A DNA stretch of 64,000 nt from Paraclostridium ghonii (GTDB lineage Bacteria; Bacillota; Clostridia; Peptostreptococcales; Peptostreptococcaceae): NCBI RefSeq assembly GCF_030815085.1, contig NZ_JAUSWG010000007.1, one strand, 5' to 3'. Positions 43,785 through 53,639 of this stretch are shown in pieces. Below the pieces are notes generated by a model. The model did not search any database and was not told the origin of the DNA. It saw only the letters and a program-made list of their open reading frames with translations. Position 1 is the stretch's first letter; the number at the start of each line of letters is the position of its first letter. The position numbers and the translations under genes were made by a program.

Positions 43785-45623
43785 TTATTTTTGATCATCT
43801 ACTTCTCTGTAATCAGCATCTACTACATTATCATCTTGCTTAGCTTCTTCTTGATTTTCACCTTGCGCTTGTTGCTCTTGAGCTGCTTGTTGATACATTT
43901 GTTCAGCTATTTTATGGAACTTATTGTTTAATTCTTCTAAAGCTTTGTTTAATTCTTCAGCTGTAGAATCTTCTTTAGCTTTTAATTCTTTTAACTTAGC
44001 TATTTCTGCTTCAACTTCAGATTTAGCATTAGCATCTATTTTATCTCCAGCATCAGCTAAAGTTTTTTCCATTTGGTATATAGTAGATTCTGTTTGATTT
44101 AGTGCTTCTATTTTTTCTTTCTTTTGTTTATCTGCTTCAGCATTCATTTCAGCTTCTTTAACTTTTGCTTGTATCTCATCTTCACTTAAGTTAGTTCCTG
44201 AAGTTATAGTTACCTTTTGCTCTTTTCCTGTTCCTAAATCTTTAGCTGTAACGTGTACGATACCATTAGCATCTATATCGAAAGTAACTTCTATTTGAGG
44301 TATCCCTCTTGGAGCTGGTGGTATATCAGTTAATTGGAATCTACCTAAAGTAGTGTTATCGAAAGACATACTTCTTTCACCTTGTAAAACATGTATATCA
44401 ACAGCAGTTTGGTTGTCTGCAGCAGTTGAGAACACTTGAGATTTCTTAGTTGGTATTGTTGTATTTCTTTCTATTATTTTAGTCATTACATTACCCATAG
44501 TTTCTATTCCTAAAGATAATGGAGTAACGTCTAGAAGTAATAAGTCTTTAACATCTCCAGCTAAAACCCCACCTTGTATAGCAGCACCTGCAGCAACACA
44601 TTCATCTGGGTTTATACCTTTGTGAGGGTCTTTTCCTATAAATTTCTTAACAGCTTCTTGAACAGCTGGTATTCTTGTAGATCCCCCTACTAATAATACA
44701 TCATCTATTTCAGAAGTTGAAAGTCCAGCATCTTGTAATGCTCTTCTAGTTGGTTCCATAGTATTTTCTACTAAGTTTACTGTTAATTCATCAAACTTAG
44801 CTCTTGATAAATCTATGTTAAGGTGTTTTGGTCCTTCAGCAGTAGCTGTTATGAAAGGTAAGTTTATATTTGTACTCATTGTTGATGATAATTCTTTCTT
44901 AGCTTTCTCAGCAGCTTCTTTTAATCTTTGAAGAGCCATTTTATCATTTCTTAAGTCTACACCTTCAGCTTTTTTAAACTCTTGTGCTAAATAGTCTATT
45001 ATAATTTGGTCAAAGTCATCTCCACCTAATCTGTTATTACCAGCAGTAGCTAAAACTTCAAAAGTTCCATCTCCTATTTCTAGTACAGATACGTCAAATG
45101 TACCTCCACCTAAGTCAAATACTAATATTTTCTTTTCTTGATCTAATTTATCCATACCGTAAGCAAGTGCAGCTGCAGTTGGCTCGTTTATTATTCTCTT
45201 AACATCAAGTCCTGCTATTCTACCTGCATCTTTAGTTGCTTGTCTTTGAGCATCTGTAAAGTATGCTGGAACTGTTATAACAGCTTCAGTTACAGGTTGC
45301 CCTAAGTAACTTTCAGCATCTGATTTTAGTTTTTGTAATGTTATAGCTGATATTTCTTGTGGGCTATAATCTTTTCCTTCTATATTAACTTTGTAATCAG
45401 TTCCCATGTGAGTTTTTATAGATATTATTGTTTTTTCTGCATTAGTAACCGCTTGTCTTTTAGCTGGTTCTCCTACTATTCTTTCTCCATCTTTTGTAAA
45501 TGCAACTACTGATGGTGTAGTTCTCATACCCTCACTGTTTGCTATTATTTGAGGTTCTCCACCTTCTAAAACTGCAACACAAGAGTTTGTTGTTCCTAAG
45601 TCAATTCCTATTATTTTTCCCAT
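43785..45623 (-). CDS. dnaK: Chaperone DnaK (Hsp70)
   Basis: A 612-residue Hsp70. The ATPase domain begins GIDLGTTNSCVAVLEGGEP and contains IINEPTAAALAYG, DLGGGTFDVSVLE and VGGSTRIPAVQ. The linker is DLLLLDVTPLSLGIE, then the substrate-binding domain and a Gln-rich tail ending in DADYREVDD. The length matches Firmicute DnaK. It is in the CIRCE-controlled operon with grpE upstream. Confidence 0.99.
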   Translation of the reverse strand: MGKIIGIDLGTTNSCVAVLEGGEPQIIANSEGMRTTPSVVAFTKDGERIVGEPAKRQAVTNAEKTIISIKTHMGTDYKVNIEGKDYSPQEISAITLQKLKSDAESYLGQPVTEAVITVPAYFTDAQRQATKDAGRIAGLDVKRIINEPTAAALAYGMDKLDQEKKILVFDLGGGTFDVSVLEIGDGTFEVLATAGNNRLGGDDFDQIIIDYLAQEFKKAEGVDLRNDKMALQRLKEAAEKAKKELSSTMSTNINLPFITATAEGPKHLNIDLSRAKFDELTVNLVENTMEPTRRALQDAGLSTSEIDDVLLVGGSTRIPAVQEAVKKFIGKDPHKGINPDECVAAGAAIQGGVLAGDVKDLLLLDVTPLSLGIETMGNVMTKIIERNTTIPTKKSQVFSTAADNQTAVDIHVLQGERSMSFDNTTLGRFQLTDIPPAPRGIPQIEVTFDIDANGIVHVTAKDLGTGKEQKVTITSGTNLSEDEIQAKVKEAEMNAEADKQKKEKIEALNQTESTIYQMEKTLADAGDKIDANAKSEVEAEIAKLKELKAKEDSTAEELNKALEELNNKFHKIAEQMYQQAAQEQQAQGENQEEAKQDDNVVDADYREVDDQK

Positions 45624-45690
45624 TTTAATATCCTCCTTAAAAATTTATATGTTAATTGATGTTAATTCAATTTTAATTTTGTATTCTATG

Positions 45691-46245
45691 TTAGCAAGAT
45701 ACTTTAACCATTGATGGTCTTAGTACCTTTGTACTTAACTTATATCCTTTTTGTAAAACCATAACTACTTGGTTTGCACATGTTCCATCTACTACTTCTT
45801 GCATAACTGCTAAGTGTAGGTTTGGATCAAATTCTTGACCTTCAGCTTCTATTTCTTCTAGTCCGAATTTTTCAAATGTAGCTTTTAATTGTTTTTGCAC
45901 CATATCTATGCCTTTATACATGCTATCTTCTTTATCTGAACAAGCATCCATAGCTCTTTCCATATTATCCATAACAGGTATTAATTCATTTAATATTTTT
46001 TCATTAGCAAACATACCCATAGTCTCTTTTTCTTCTTGAGTTCTTCTTCTATAGTTAGCATATTCTGCTTGAAGTCTTTGAAGAGTATCTGTAAGTTCTT
46101 CTATCTTATTATCTTTCTCATCAGCTTCATCTACTTCTTTATCTTCAGTATCTTCTTTTATCTCTTCTTCTATAGTTTCTTCTATTTCCTCTGATGCATT
46201 ATCTTTTATATCTTCTTGTAATTCTTCTTGCATATTTTTTTCCAA
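45691..46245 (-). CDS. grpE: Nucleotide exchange factor GrpE
   Basis: A 184-residue protein. A very acidic disordered N-terminus (about 1-48) precedes a long coiled helix (LQRLQAEYANYRRRTQEEK) and a C-terminal beta domain with FDPNLHLAVMQE and GYKLSTKVLRPSMVKV. It releases ADP from DnaK. It lies 15 nt after hrcA. Confidence 0.97.
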   Translation of the reverse strand: MEKNMQEELQEDIKDNASEEIEETIEEEIKEDTEDKEVDEADEKDNKIEELTDTLQRLQAEYANYRRRTQEEKETMGMFANEKILNELIPVMDNMERAMDACSDKEDSMYKGIDMVQKQLKATFEKFGLEEIEAEGQEFDPNLHLAVMQEVVDGTCANQVVMVLQKGYKLSTKVLRPSMVKVSC

Positions 46246-46260
46246 AACTTACACCCCTAA

Positions 46261-47280
46261 CTATTTTTTGTTTAGTAGTACTCCCATATAATTTAATATA
46301 GAGTATACTTTTGAATAGTCCATTCTTGTCGGTCCTATCAAACTTATTTTACCTACTACATTTTTATCTATATTGTAAGTTGCAGTTATAATACTACAAT
46401 CTTGAGCTACCGCGCATTCATTATCGCTACCAATAATTATATTTAGGTTTTCTTTTTGTATTCCTTTAGATTTTAGCATACTAGATATATTTTCTTTTTC
46501 TTCTAACATATTTAGAAATGTTTTAGCTCTAACTACATCACTAAATTCTGGAAAATTAAATATATTAGTAGCTCCACTTAAAGATATAGCTGTGTTATTT
46601 TCTTCTAAATCGAAATTTAGTGCATCTATAAGCTTATCTATAAATAAAGAGCTTTCTGTTATTTCATATTTTATATAATTTAAAAACTCTTCATCAATTT
46701 CAGTTATATTTTTTCCTGAAAGTTTCTTAGTAAGATTATCAGAAATTAAATTAAGCTTAGATTGATCAATTTGTATATTAGTAGATATAGTAGTATTTTT
46801 TATATCACCTTTTTCTGTTACTACTATTAAAACCATACTTCTTTCATCTAAACCAACCAATTGAACATGTTTTATAACCTGTATATTTGATGTATTTTTA
46901 GTAACAGCTATAGTTGTATAATTAGTAAGTCTAGATATCAACTTAGATGTTTCATGTATCAAATCTTTCATATAATCCATGTTTTGACTTATTGACTCTT
47001 CTATTAAATGTTTTTCAATATCATTTAATTCACATTCACCCATAAGATAGTCAACATATAACTTATATCCTTTTTCTGAAGGAATTCTCCCTGAGGAGGT
47101 ATGAGGCTGGATTAAATATCCTAATTCTTCTAAGTCAGCCATCTCATTTCTTATAGTGGCTGCACTTACTCCTAACTCATACTTTTTAGAAAGAGTTCTA
47201 GACCCTACAGCTTCTGCAGTTTCTATATAATCTTTAACAATAGCTTTAAGGATATTTAGTTTTCTTTCATTTAATTCCAT
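46261..47280 (-). CDS. hrcA: Heat-inducible repressor HrcA
   Basis: A 339-residue repressor of class I heat-shock genes. The winged helix N-terminus has LNILKAIVKDYIETAEAVGS and the recognition part KKYELGVSAATIRNEMADLE. A GAF-like domain and dimer domain follow. The open frame extends 10 codons upstream into the CIRCE operator, but AGAGGAGG marks the ATG at 47280. It binds the CIRCE element 24 nt before its own start and so represses the whole operon. Confidence 0.97.
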   Translation of the reverse strand: MELNERKLNILKAIVKDYIETAEAVGSRTLSKKYELGVSAATIRNEMADLEELGYLIQPHTSSGRIPSEKGYKLYVDYLMGECELNDIEKHLIEESISQNMDYMKDLIHETSKLISRLTNYTTIAVTKNTSNIQVIKHVQLVGLDERSMVLIVVTEKGDIKNTTISTNIQIDQSKLNLISDNLTKKLSGKNITEIDEEFLNYIKYEITESSLFIDKLIDALNFDLEENNTAISLSGATNIFNFPEFSDVVRAKTFLNMLEEKENISSMLKSKGIQKENLNIIIGSDNECAVAQDCSIITATYNIDKNVVGKISLIGPTRMDYSKVYSILNYMGVLLNKK

Positions 47281-47303
47281 ATAATCCAAAGCCTCCTCTT
47301 TTG

Positions 47304-47330
47304 TTAGCACTCATTAAATTGGAGTGCTAA
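47304..47330. promoter_or_regulatory. CIRCE operator
   Basis: TTAGCACTC, 9-nt spacer, GAGTGCTAA: an exact match to the consensus HrcA operator. It lies between the promoter at 47345-47373 and the hrcA start codon. Confidence 0.97.
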
Positions 47331-47344
47331 AAGATTATATATAT

Positions 47345-47373
47345 TTTATAACACTTTAAATTTACTTTGTCAA
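47345..47373 (-). promoter_or_regulatory. Promoter of the hrcA-grpE-dnaK-dnaJ operon
   Basis: Minus strand TTGACA, 17-bp spacer, TATAAA, directly upstream of the CIRCE operator so that bound HrcA would block initiation. Confidence 0.8.
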
Positions 47374-47383
47374 TACTTTTCAA

Positions 47384-48514
47384 TTAATTTAAAAAATCTA
47401 TAAATACACTATTAGATATTTCTCTTCCTTTTTGAGTAAGCGAAATATTTTTTCCAGTTAACTTAATAAGATCTCTTTTTATTAATTTATCAATAACTTC
47501 TTGATATATATCAAAGAAGTTTATATTAAATCTTTCTTTAAATACATCTAAATTTATTCCTTGATTCATTCGAAGTCCCATAAATATAAATTCCTCTATC
47601 TTATCATTATTAGTTAATATAATTTCTTCACTCTCAGGCTTTACATTTTTTAAAATACAATCGTTATATTCACATATATCTTCTATATTTGAATACCTTT
47701 TACCATCTATAAACCCTGATGCTCCTGGCCCTAGTCCTAAATATTGATCACACTTCCAATATATTATATTATGTTTACATTCCATATTTTCTTTTGAATA
47801 ATTTGATATTTCATATTGATTATATCCATGTTTTTTAAGAGTTTGGATTGTATATTTATACATATTTATATCAGTATCTTCATCTAATAATTCAAACTCT
47901 TTATTTTCATACATGTCATACAATTTAGTTCCCTCTTCTAATATAAGTGAATACGCAGATATGTGTGAAGGATTTAATTTTATAATTTTATTTAATGTAT
48001 CTTTCCATTCTTGAGGTTTTTGATTTGGAAGTGCATACATTAAATCTATATTTATATTATCAAATCCTACATCTATAGCATCATAGTAGTTTTTCTCAAA
48101 TTCTTCATATGTATGTATTCTTCCTATAGCCTTTAAGTGATAGTTTTGAGTTGCTTGAAGTCCTATGCTCAATCTATTTATACCTAAATTTTTCATAACT
48201 CTAAGCTTTTCTTTATTTATTGTTCCAGGATTGCACTCAATTGTTATTTCCGCACTTTCATTTATATTAAAATTTTCATATACATTATTAACAAGTTTTT
48301 TAAGTTCATCTACCGTTAATATGCTTGGCGTTCCCCCTCCAAAAAATACTGTATCAAAATACTTATCCTTAAATTCTTCTTTATAAAATTTCATTTCTCT
48401 TTCTATATTTAGTAAATAGTCTCTCTTTTGATTACTATTTATTTTATACGAATTAAAATCACAGTAATAACATTTTTGTGCACAAAACGGCACATGTATA
48501 TATAGTCCTAACAT
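47384..48514 (-). CDS. hemW: Heme chaperone HemW (radical SAM)
   Basis: A 376-residue HemN-like radical SAM protein. The iron-sulphur motif is CAQKCYYCDF near the start, and family texts include FGGGTPSIL, ECNPGTI, RLSIGLQA and GLGPGASGFI. HemW inserts heme into respiratory proteins rather than oxidising coproporphyrinogen. It keeps its usual place between lepA and hrcA, although an APC permease is inserted upstream. Confidence 0.93.
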   Translation of the reverse strand: MLGLYIHVPFCAQKCYYCDFNSYKINSNQKRDYLLNIEREMKFYKEEFKDKYFDTVFFGGGTPSILTVDELKKLVNNVYENFNINESAEITIECNPGTINKEKLRVMKNLGINRLSIGLQATQNYHLKAIGRIHTYEEFEKNYYDAIDVGFDNINIDLMYALPNQKPQEWKDTLNKIIKLNPSHISAYSLILEEGTKLYDMYENKEFELLDEDTDINMYKYTIQTLKKHGYNQYEISNYSKENMECKHNIIYWKCDQYLGLGPGASGFIDGKRYSNIEDICEYNDCILKNVKPESEEIILTNNDKIEEFIFMGLRMNQGINLDVFKERFNINFFDIYQEVIDKLIKRDLIKLTGKNISLTQKGREISNSVFIDFLN

Positions 48515-48604
48515 AATTGCTCCTTCATATTTAAATATAATTATAACTATTATACCTCATATTATAACCATTCTAACCTTATTATCTCAAAAATCTCATA
48601 AAAA

Positions 48605-48630
48605 AAGAGATAGTAAATTTACTATCTCTT
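48605..48630. terminator. Palindromic terminator of the APC permease gene
   Basis: AAGAGATAGTAAA followed by its exact reverse complement, with an A-run that becomes a T-run on the minus strand. Confidence 0.85.
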
Positions 48631-48639
48631 ATATATTAA

Positions 48640-49968
48640 TTAGTTCTTATTTTTCTTTGACATTACTGAATAAACTGGTAACCCTATAGCTGTAACTATC
48701 AATCCACCTACAGATATTAAAGTATTGTTCATTAATTGATTAAATATAACAAATAATCCACCAGCTATTGCTATTAATGGTATTATTGGGTATAAAGGCA
48801 CTTTGTATGGCCTTTCTAAGTTTGGTTGATCTTTCCTTAACTTCATTACTCCTATGAAAGTTAACATATAAAATACCCATATTATAAATATCGCTAAGTC
48901 TGTTAATAAGTTAAATTGTCCAGATAAAGCATATGCACAAGCAAGTATTGCCATTACGAATATAGCGTTTGCAGGAACTCCGCCTTTATTTAACTTAGAT
49001 AACGCTTTACTTCCTGGTAATGTACCTTCACACGCTAATGCGTAAGATACTCTAGGTCCAGTTAATAAGTATCCATTTAATCCACCGAATACAGATATTA
49101 ATATCCCAACTGTTACTATCTTACCACCCATTGGTCCAAATATTCTTTCTGCAACTAATGATGCTGGAGCACTTACTGTTGCCATTTCACTAGCTGGTAC
49201 AACCCATAAGTAAGCTAAGTTTATAATTACATAAATAGCCATAACTATTGATAATCCACCTATTATAGCTCTTGGCAAGTCTTTACCAGGATTTTTCATT
49301 TCTCCTGCTATAGAACCAACTTGTATCCATCCATCATATGCGAATAATGCTGCTATTAAAACTTGACCTAAGACAGCTCCTATAGATAAGTTTTCAGCTA
49401 TAAATGGAGTTGTTATAGAGCTCTCTCCTGATCCATTTATAAATCCGAATACTATTATAATAGCTAATGGTATTAATTTACATATAGTTGCTACTGTTTG
49501 TATAGTTCCACCTAACTTAGATCCTATTGCATTTAATACTGCTAAAAATAATATAATGCCTAGTGCTATTGGTAATACAACAGCCATATTGCTTTCACTT
49601 TGGCCTATTAAAGTAGCTGCTTGTTGAGCAAATATTACACCTAATGCTGCTATTGTCGCAGGTAAGTATACTATCACTTGCATCCAACCTGTTAAGAATC
49701 CTAATCTGTCTCCATATATCTCCTTGATATATATCATCATACCTCCAGTTTTTGGTATTGCTGCAGAAACCTCTGCTGCTGTAAGTCCAGCTGCTATTGT
49801 TATAATACCAGCTATAACCCATGCTAGCATGCCTAACCCTGGCGCTCCACCTGTTGCTATATATATAGCTTGTGGTTTAAAGAATACACCTGCACCTATA
49901 ACCATACCAACAACTGTAGAAAGTGCTGCCCCAAAACCTAAAGTTTTTTGAAGTCCATTGTTGCTCAT
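48640..49968 (-). CDS. APC-family amino acid permease (SteT-like)
   Basis: A 442-residue transporter with twelve hydrophobic segments. The first helix has GMVIGAGVFFKP, the re-entrant unwound part that binds the amino-acid backbone; GGLNGYLLTGPRVSYALA and RPYKVPLYPI are further family texts. It most resembles the SteT/LAT-like Ser-Thr exchanger group. The substrate is not certain. AGGAGG precedes the ATG. The gene lies alone between hemW and lepA. Confidence 0.92.
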   Translation of the reverse strand: MSNNGLQKTLGFGAALSTVVGMVIGAGVFFKPQAIYIATGGAPGLGMLAWVIAGIITIAAGLTAAEVSAAIPKTGGMMIYIKEIYGDRLGFLTGWMQVIVYLPATIAALGVIFAQQAATLIGQSESNMAVVLPIALGIILFLAVLNAIGSKLGGTIQTVATICKLIPLAIIIVFGFINGSGESSITTPFIAENLSIGAVLGQVLIAALFAYDGWIQVGSIAGEMKNPGKDLPRAIIGGLSIVMAIYVIINLAYLWVVPASEMATVSAPASLVAERIFGPMGGKIVTVGILISVFGGLNGYLLTGPRVSYALACEGTLPGSKALSKLNKGGVPANAIFVMAILACAYALSGQFNLLTDLAIFIIWVFYMLTFIGVMKLRKDQPNLERPYKVPLYPIIPLIAIAGGLFVIFNQLMNNTLISVGGLIVTAIGLPVYSVMSKKNKN

Positions 49969-50370
49969 CGTTTTCCTCCTTGTTTTTTAGCATTATTAAA
50001 ATGTTCCAATTGAATATTACTACATTTTTCTATAAATAACAATACATTTCGACATTTTATTTTTTTAGCATTCTTACTTAATTTGTTTTCATTATTTTTA
50101 AGATAATCATTTACTTATTATTTATAATAACTAAATTTTTTATTTTATTCACAATTTTTTCAGTAATTTAAATATTTTATATCGCATATATTTTACTTAG
50201 TGGAACTAAATACAAAGTGGAATTTTTCATATGAAAAAACTATCTCAATAGGATAATCTAAATATGATATTATTAGCTTTTTATTATTTTGCGGAATAGG
50301 AATGGATATTATGCATATCTATAATTTGTATATTTTGTATTAATTGTTTTGGTTAATGTATTTTTCTTTT
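49969..50370. other. AT-rich intergenic region, nothing recognised
   Basis: About 400 bases of very AT-rich sequence between the APC permease start and the lepA terminator. No open frame with a ribosome-binding site, no tRNA, no strong hairpin and no repeat was found. It presumably holds the permease promoter. Confidence 0.5.
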
Positions 50371-50410
50371 AAAAATAGATGTGTTAACTCAAATCAACAC
50401 ATCTATTTTT
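50371..50410 (-). terminator. Terminator of lepA
   Basis: AAAAATAGATGTGTT pairs over 15 bp with its reverse complement around a 10-nt loop and ends in T-runs. Confidence 0.85.
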
Positions 50411-50412
50411 TA

Positions 50413-52218
50413 TTAGCTATCTAATTTTAATACAGACATAAATGCCTTTTGTGGAACTTCTACAGATCCAATTTGTCTCATACGTTTTTTACCTTCTTTT
50501 TGTTTTTCAAGAAGTTTCTTCTTACGAGATATATCTCCACCGTAACACTTAGCAAGGACGTCTTTTCTAAGTGCACTTATAGTTTCTCTAGCCATTACCT
50601 TATTACCAACTGCCGCTTGTATAGGCACTGGGAATTGGTGTCTAGGTATTTCACCTTTTAATTTTTCACACATTGACTTCCCTCTTGAGTAAGCTTTACT
50701 TTCATGAACTATAAAGCTAAGTGCGTCAACTTGTTCTTTATTTATTAATATATCTAATTTTACAAGCTTAGAAGGAACATAATCCTTTAACTCGTAATCT
50801 AATGATCCGTATCCTCTTGTTCTAGACTTTAGAGCATCAAAGAAATCATAAACAACTTCATTAAGTGGAAGATCATAGTGAAGCATTACTCTCTTTTCAT
50901 CTATGTATTCCATATTTATCATGTCTCCACGTCTTTCTTGACAAAGTTCCATAACAGTACCTACATAATCTTTAGGAACTATTATGTCGCCTTTTACCAT
51001 TGGCTCTTCTATCATTTGTATCTCATCACGTTCTGGTAAGTTTGCTGGATTTTGTACCATAACTAATTCCCCATCAGTTTTTGTTACTTTATATATAACA
51101 GATGGTGCTGTAGTTATTATGTCTAAATCGAATTCTCTTTCTAATCTTTCCTGGATTATCTCCATATGTAATAGTCCTAAGAATCCACATCTAAATCCAA
51201 ATCCTAACGCTGCTGAACTTTCAGCTTCAAATTCAAGAGCTGCATCATTAACTTGTAATTTCTCTAATGCATCTCTTACATTTTCGTACTTTTCACCTTC
51301 ACCTGGGTATATACCACAATAAACCATAGGAGTTGCCTTTTTGTATCCAGGCATCGGTTCTTCAGTTGGATTATCTGCATCAGTTATTGTATCACCAACA
51401 CAACAACTTCTTATATCTTTTATACTAGCTGCTATGTACCCAACATCTCCAGCACTTAGTTCATCTAGTTCTCTTTGTCCTGGAGCCATTACACCAACTT
51501 CCGTAACTTCAAACTTTTTGTTAGTGTTCATCATTTTTATAGTCATGCCTTTTTTAACGCTTCCTTCATATACTCTAACGTATGCTACTACACCTTTATA
51601 TGCATCATAATACGAGTCAAATATTAAAGCTTTTAGAGGAGCTTCTTTATCACCTTGTGGTGCTGGAACATTTTTAACTATAGCTTCTAACACATCTTCT
51701 ATATTTAATCCACTTTTTGCTGATATAAGAGGAGCTTCACTTGCATCAAGCCCTATTATATCTTCAATTTCTGTTTTTATTTCATCTGGTCTTGCACTTG
51801 GAAGGTCTATTTTATTTATAACTGGCAATATCTCTAAATCTTGATCTATTGCCAAATAAACATTAGCTAAAGTTTGAGCTTCAACGCCTTGTGCCGCATC
51901 TACTACAAGTAATGCTCCTTCGCAAGCTGCTAAACTTCTTGAAACCTCATAGTTAAAATCTACGTGTCCCGGAGTATCTATTAAGTTTAAGAAGTATTCT
52001 TGTCCATCCTTAGCTTTATAAACTAATCTAATATTTTGAAGCTTTATAGTGATTCCTCTTTCTCTTTCAAGATCCATGTTATCTAGTAACTGATCTTTCA
52101 TTTCCCTATCACTAACAAGTCCTGTATGTTGAATTAATCTATCTGCTAAGGTAGACTTACCATGGTCTATATGCGCGATTATACTAAAATTTCTCGTTCT
52201 TTTTTGTTTGCTGTCCAC
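50413..52218 (-). CDS. lepA: Elongation factor 4 (LepA)
   Basis: A 601-residue translational GTPase. G1 is AHIDHGKSTL, G2 RERGITI, G3 DTPGHVD and G4 NKIDLP. The LepA-specific C-terminal domain ends LLEKQKEGKKRMRQIGSVE. It acts on stalled or mis-translocated ribosomes and in 30S assembly. It follows the spoIIP region as in other Clostridia. Confidence 0.98.
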   Translation of the reverse strand: MDSKQKRTRNFSIIAHIDHGKSTLADRLIQHTGLVSDREMKDQLLDNMDLERERGITIKLQNIRLVYKAKDGQEYFLNLIDTPGHVDFNYEVSRSLAACEGALLVVDAAQGVEAQTLANVYLAIDQDLEILPVINKIDLPSARPDEIKTEIEDIIGLDASEAPLISAKSGLNIEDVLEAIVKNVPAPQGDKEAPLKALIFDSYYDAYKGVVAYVRVYEGSVKKGMTIKMMNTNKKFEVTEVGVMAPGQRELDELSAGDVGYIAASIKDIRSCCVGDTITDADNPTEEPMPGYKKATPMVYCGIYPGEGEKYENVRDALEKLQVNDAALEFEAESSAALGFGFRCGFLGLLHMEIIQERLEREFDLDIITTAPSVIYKVTKTDGELVMVQNPANLPERDEIQMIEEPMVKGDIIVPKDYVGTVMELCQERRGDMINMEYIDEKRVMLHYDLPLNEVVYDFFDALKSRTRGYGSLDYELKDYVPSKLVKLDILINKEQVDALSFIVHESKAYSRGKSMCEKLKGEIPRHQFPVPIQAAVGNKVMARETISALRKDVLAKCYGGDISRKKKLLEKQKEGKKRMRQIGSVEVPQKAFMSVLKLDS

Positions 52219-52323
52219 CTTTTGTTCCTCCTTTTTATTATTATCATAACTTTTATTTTATAATATATCCGCAATTATGTAAATATTGATACTACAATTT
52301 AAAGAAAGGTTATTAAAATAATA

Positions 52324-52350
52324 TTAGGGTTATCATATTGATAACCCTAA
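52324..52350. terminator. Terminator after the spoIIP-linked small gene
   Basis: TTAGGGTTATC pairs perfectly with GATAACCCTAA. The gene on the minus strand ends directly before it. Confidence 0.85.
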
Positions 52351-52351
52351 T

Positions 52352-52609
52352 TTATCTTAAATTATTAAGTTTACTTAACTTTTTTTCCATGTCTTTTGCA
52401 GTTTTCATAAATGAATCATTTAAGTTTTTAACAAAAACTTGTATATTATATGTTTCTATTTTTCCTATCATAAGATTAGCTTCTTTATCTACTAAAAATA
52501 CACATCCACTGATTATACAAACCATAGTTATTAGAAATACCCTTCTATATATAGATCTTTTAGCTAGCTTTTTATTTTTTTTTTCTCTTTTACGCTCTAT
52601 TCGGGTCAT
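52352..52609 (-). CDS. Small membrane-anchored protein next to spoIIP
   Basis: An 85-residue protein: a very basic N-terminus (RIERKREKKNKKLAKR), one membrane helix (about 22-42) and a short outside part (43-85). The charge pattern predicts an outside C-terminus. It lies 9 nt after spoIIP and shares its transcript, so a sporulation or envelope role is possible. I do not recognise a named family. Confidence 0.7.
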   Translation of the reverse strand: MTRIERKREKKNKKLAKRSIYRRVFLITMVCIISGCVFLVDKEANLMIGKIETYNIQVFVKNLNDSFMKTAKDMEKKLSKLNNLR

Positions 52610-52618
52610 AGCTTTATC

Positions 52619-53626
52619 CTATATGCCTTTTTGTTTTAAAAATTCATCTATTACTTCTGCAATGTATTTAACCGATGCTTTAGACTCTTCTATAGTATTT
52701 GCATTTCCTCCTACTTCTAGTAACAATGGGTTGTCTGATTTATATTGATTGAATTTTGCTTTTGGTTTTTTAACTACAGGTCTTGTTATTCCAGGATATT
52801 TACTTTCAGCAAAAGCAGTTATTTCCTTTGCTAACTGTAAATTCTTAGAGTAATTTTCACTCTTTTCACCTACAACAAATAAGAATTTTGCAACATTTTC
52901 TCCATTTACTTTAGTTGTACATGAATCATGGAAATCTTTTTTGGCTTTTTCATTTGCTATATCTCTACCATCTCTATGTAAATCTATTATCACATCTACA
53001 CTATTATATTTTGACTGCATTGCTTCTATTGTTTTTAAACTTCTACTATATGCACCCGTAAATTCAGGTATATCATGATATGTCGTATTGTGAACCACAG
53101 ATCTTCCTTTTTTATTTAATTCTTGAGTTAAAAGAGCACCTATTTCCATAGTAGAATTTGCTTTATCATAAGAGTGATAGTTCCCATTTGGAGAATTTAC
53201 ATAAGTTTCTCCTCCATGAGTATGGTATATAAGTATTTTAGGCTGATCTCTTGTTACTAAAACATTATCTACATATTTACTACTTGTGGACGCTACTTCT
53301 GAAGTTTTTTCATCCTTTGAAGAACTTTCACTCTTTGGAATATTTTCTTTTCCTACGTACATCTTTACAAATTCATCATCTTTACTTGTAGTGTTTTTTT
53401 CTATTTTATTTTCTTTTTTATCTTGCTTGCTACTTTTTTCTTTTATTTTATCATTCTTTACTTCTTTTTCACTTTCAGATTTAGGCGTTTCCACCTTAGT
53501 CTCTGGATAACTAGTATTTATAAGAAATTTTAGAAATTCATCTTCGCTTAATGCATATGATGTCTTAAAAAACAATCCACATATAACACAAGTTACAATA
53601 CTGAGACTAATAAATTTTCTTCTCAT
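52619..53626 (-). CDS. spoIIP: Stage II sporulation protein P (SpoIIP)
   Basis: A 335-residue peptidoglycan hydrolase with amidase and endopeptidase activity, part of the DMP engulfment machine. A signal anchor (about 5-25) is followed by a Lys/Ser/Glu-rich linker (40-125). The catalytic domain has ILIYHTHGGETY (metal His and Glu), DVIIDLHRDGRD and LLLEVGGNANTIEES. It lies 13 nt after gpr, the usual clostridial pairing. Confidence 0.95.
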   Translation of the reverse strand: MRRKFISLSIVTCVICGLFFKTSYALSEDEFLKFLINTSYPETKVETPKSESEKEVKNDKIKEKSSKQDKKENKIEKNTTSKDDEFVKMYVGKENIPKSESSSKDEKTSEVASTSSKYVDNVLVTRDQPKILIYHTHGGETYVNSPNGNYHSYDKANSTMEIGALLTQELNKKGRSVVHNTTYHDIPEFTGAYSRSLKTIEAMQSKYNSVDVIIDLHRDGRDIANEKAKKDFHDSCTTKVNGENVAKFLFVVGEKSENYSKNLQLAKEITAFAESKYPGITRPVVKKPKAKFNQYKSDNPLLLEVGGNANTIEESKASVKYIAEVIDEFLKQKGI

Positions 53627-53639
53627 TATTATATCCTCC

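Noticed and set aside
43593..43931. Plus-strand hydrophobic open frame across the dnaJ/dnaK junction
   Set aside because: It is antisense to dnaJ and dnaK and crosses the intergenic palindrome; no initiation signal is present.
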